A stretch of DNA of 64,000 bases from Spirosoma endbachense. GTDB taxonomy: Bacteria; Bacteroidota; Bacteroidia; Cytophagales; Spirosomataceae. Positions within the stretch are counted from its first letter, which is position 1, and each line of letters starts with the position of its first letter. The stretch covers positions 7,736,654 to 7,800,653 of the forward strand of contig NZ_CP045997.1 in NCBI RefSeq assembly GCF_010233585.1, in the 5' to 3' direction. The position numbers and the translations under genes are program-made. Positions 62,751 through 64,000 of this stretch are shown here, in pieces. The notes under the pieces were generated by a model that did not search any database, was not told the DNA's origin, and saw only the letters and a list, made by a program, of their open reading frames with translations.

Positions 62751-63602
62751 ATGATAATGAAGACTAAACCGGTAGAGAATGTTCTGCCACTGTCGGTAGA
62801 GGCTCAAACGGTAATGGATGTGTACTCTGATGCCATTCATGAAATGGTGTGTCGTGGTACGCACATTTTCGCTGAGAGCTTAAAGCGAAACAAGTCAAAA
62901 GAAACCATTACAGAGATAGATATAGCCGCTCCCTTACTCTTCAGGCATATATTGGAATTAATGGATGCCATTTCTGTCCAGGTTAAATCAGGCGTAATCG
63001 TACCCTGTAAGGTTTATCTACGAGCAATACCTGAAGTAGTCGTTAGCTTAGAATACCTGTTGAGAGAAAACACAGAGGAGATAGCCGCCTGCTTTTTTAT
63101 AGTTGATTAATACAGAAAATTAAATCAATATAAGAAGTTAATTCCGGGTGCTGCCGAACACAAGAAATATCTAAAGGAAATGGAAGATAGCAGTATCGAC
63201 TATGGTGATTCGATAATGATAAAAGGTGCTGATGCGGCTTGCCAAAATATGGAAGCGATAGTTAATTAGCCCTAATACAGAGCTGCCAACGAAGAATACC
63301 TGAAGTACACAAAACAGAACACAAAGAATACGGACAATGCCAAATGGTATGGTCTTTACAATGGGCCGACTTCTTTATAAAAGCTGGCTAAAGAATTAAA
63401 GCGCATCGAATTATATGAGTTTTTCTACAAAACCTGGTCGAATCCAACTCATGGTACCGATTTGTGGTCGGGAAATCTTTCGAAAATGGGCGATGAAATG
63501 GGGACAATAAATCAGATAAGTGATCTTCAACATGCACAAGCTTTTGTTCAGCAAACGCTAACCCTTGGGCTGATAACACTTGAGCAAATGATAGAAAAGT
63601 AG
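62751..63602 (+). pseudogene. DUF5677-like gene with four in-frame stops
   Basis: One 284-codon frame keeps the family look from end to end: SVEAQTVMDVYSDAIHEMVC, the LRENTEEIAACFFIVD region, YRKLNQYKKLIPGAAEHKKY, WYGLYNGPTSL and FFYKTWSNPTHGTDLW. It is broken at 63,108 (TAA), 63,267 (TAG), 63,273 (TAA) and 63,378 (TAA) with no frameshift. The first 119 codons remain open. The family name is from memory. It follows the serine recombinase by 45 bases. Confidence 0.65.
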
Positions 63603-63771
63603 TCGTTAAAGAAAAGCAAAACATAGGTTACTGGACTATACAATTCATCCGGAATCACCAGACTAAAGTAGACAATACAAGGCTTGTTTTCTCATAAGAA
63701 GTTAAATTTGCTGTAGTCTTATATAGCCTTATTGACTCTTTGCAATAAAGAAGAACTTTATTTAAGTTAAA

Positions 63772-64000
63772 ATGAGTAATCCAACACTTACGTTTTTAGG
63801 TCAAGTTAGAAATACCTTGGAATCAATTGATTACGGAATGATTTATCAAAGTATTGCCGACTTGAGAGATAAATTTGTTCCCATTGCTAAGATCAAAAAA
63901 GGATGGTTTATCGATCAATTAAGAATCAATAAACCAAACGAAATATTCACTAATATTGAACAGGTTATCTATATATATGATAAAGATATATTAGATAAAT
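63772..64000 (+). CDS. partial gene at the right edge, possibly RES-like
   Basis: Starts at ATG 63772 and is open at the window end (76 codons). MSNPTLTFLGQVRNTLESID is helical. PIAKIKKGWFIDQLRIN then EIFTNIEQVIYI resembles the first strands of RES-domain proteins (KG..I.R.RIN). The catalytic residues are beyond the edge. A second reading is an unrelated hypothetical protein. Confidence 0.5.
   Translation, partial: MSNPTLTFLGQVRNTLESIDYGMIYQSIADLRDKFVPIAKIKKGWFIDQLRINKPNEIFTNIEQVIYIYDKDILDK

Noticed and set aside
62067..63110. Phase-variable inversion switch around the serine recombinase
   Set aside because: No pair of inverted repeats flanking an invertible promoter or gene segment was found within the visible sequence.
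63388..63624. 78-codon minus-strand frame
   Set aside because: Antisense to the recognisable DUF5677-like remnant.

Overview
The window looks like a chromosome segment of a Bacteroidota bacterium close to Spirosoma and relatives (Cytophagales). I infer this from a type IX secretion C-terminal domain on a subtilase, a DUF2027-Smr protein, a DUF4403 lipoprotein, a DUF4494 protein, ClpC, a WbqC-family protein and the near absence of Shine-Dalgarno sequences. No database search was possible, so names rest on motifs and family recall.

Layout. (1) 1-11,770 is the right part of a prophage. A long leftward early operon (7,743 to beyond base 1) carries a KilA-N protein, a replication initiator with an iteron cluster inside its own coding sequence, a DnaC-type loader, a RuvC-like resolvase, DUF4494, a Pol beta-type nucleotidyltransferase and an N6-adenine methylase cut by the window edge. 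A LexA/CI-type repressor faces it. Between repressor and integrase lies a rightward cargo cluster that includes a secreted proteasome-like Ntn hydrolase. (2) 12,000-44,950 is host chromosome with ordinary genes (subtilase, acyltransferase, WbqC, clpC, GMC oxidoreductase, fabG, Pif1-like helicase, Smr, TrpB2, GH20, a phosphonate gene pair, nicotinate phosphoribosyltransferase, rpoN, enoyl-CoA hydratase), mostly separated by strong hairpin terminators. It ends with a tRNA-Arg(ACG). (3) 45,130-60,312 is an island inserted at the 3' end of that tRNA. The tRNA 3' end plus its terminator hairpin occurs three times (44,941; 45,130; 60,301). The core (48,444-54,893) has a tyrosine integrase, divergent Xre-type regulators, a Toprim primase, a VapE-type helicase and an iteron-like region between primase and helicase, the gene set of a phage satellite or related small replicon. 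Two very AT-rich genes flank this core: an HD-Hsp90-like ATPase fusion and a NACHT NTPase ending in a cold-shock-like OB domain. Each ends at a huge perfect palindrome. A dead IS5-type element lies near the right end. (4) 60,313-64,000 is further accessory DNA: a RES-like protein, a serine recombinase, a DUF5677-like pseudogene with four in-frame stops and a truncated gene at the edge.

The best candidates for undescribed biology are the two cargo genes of the satellite-like island, probably anti-phage, and the secreted Ntn hydrolase of the prophage. The two replication-origin candidates, the very long palindromes and a dispersed host palindrome family are also worth attention.
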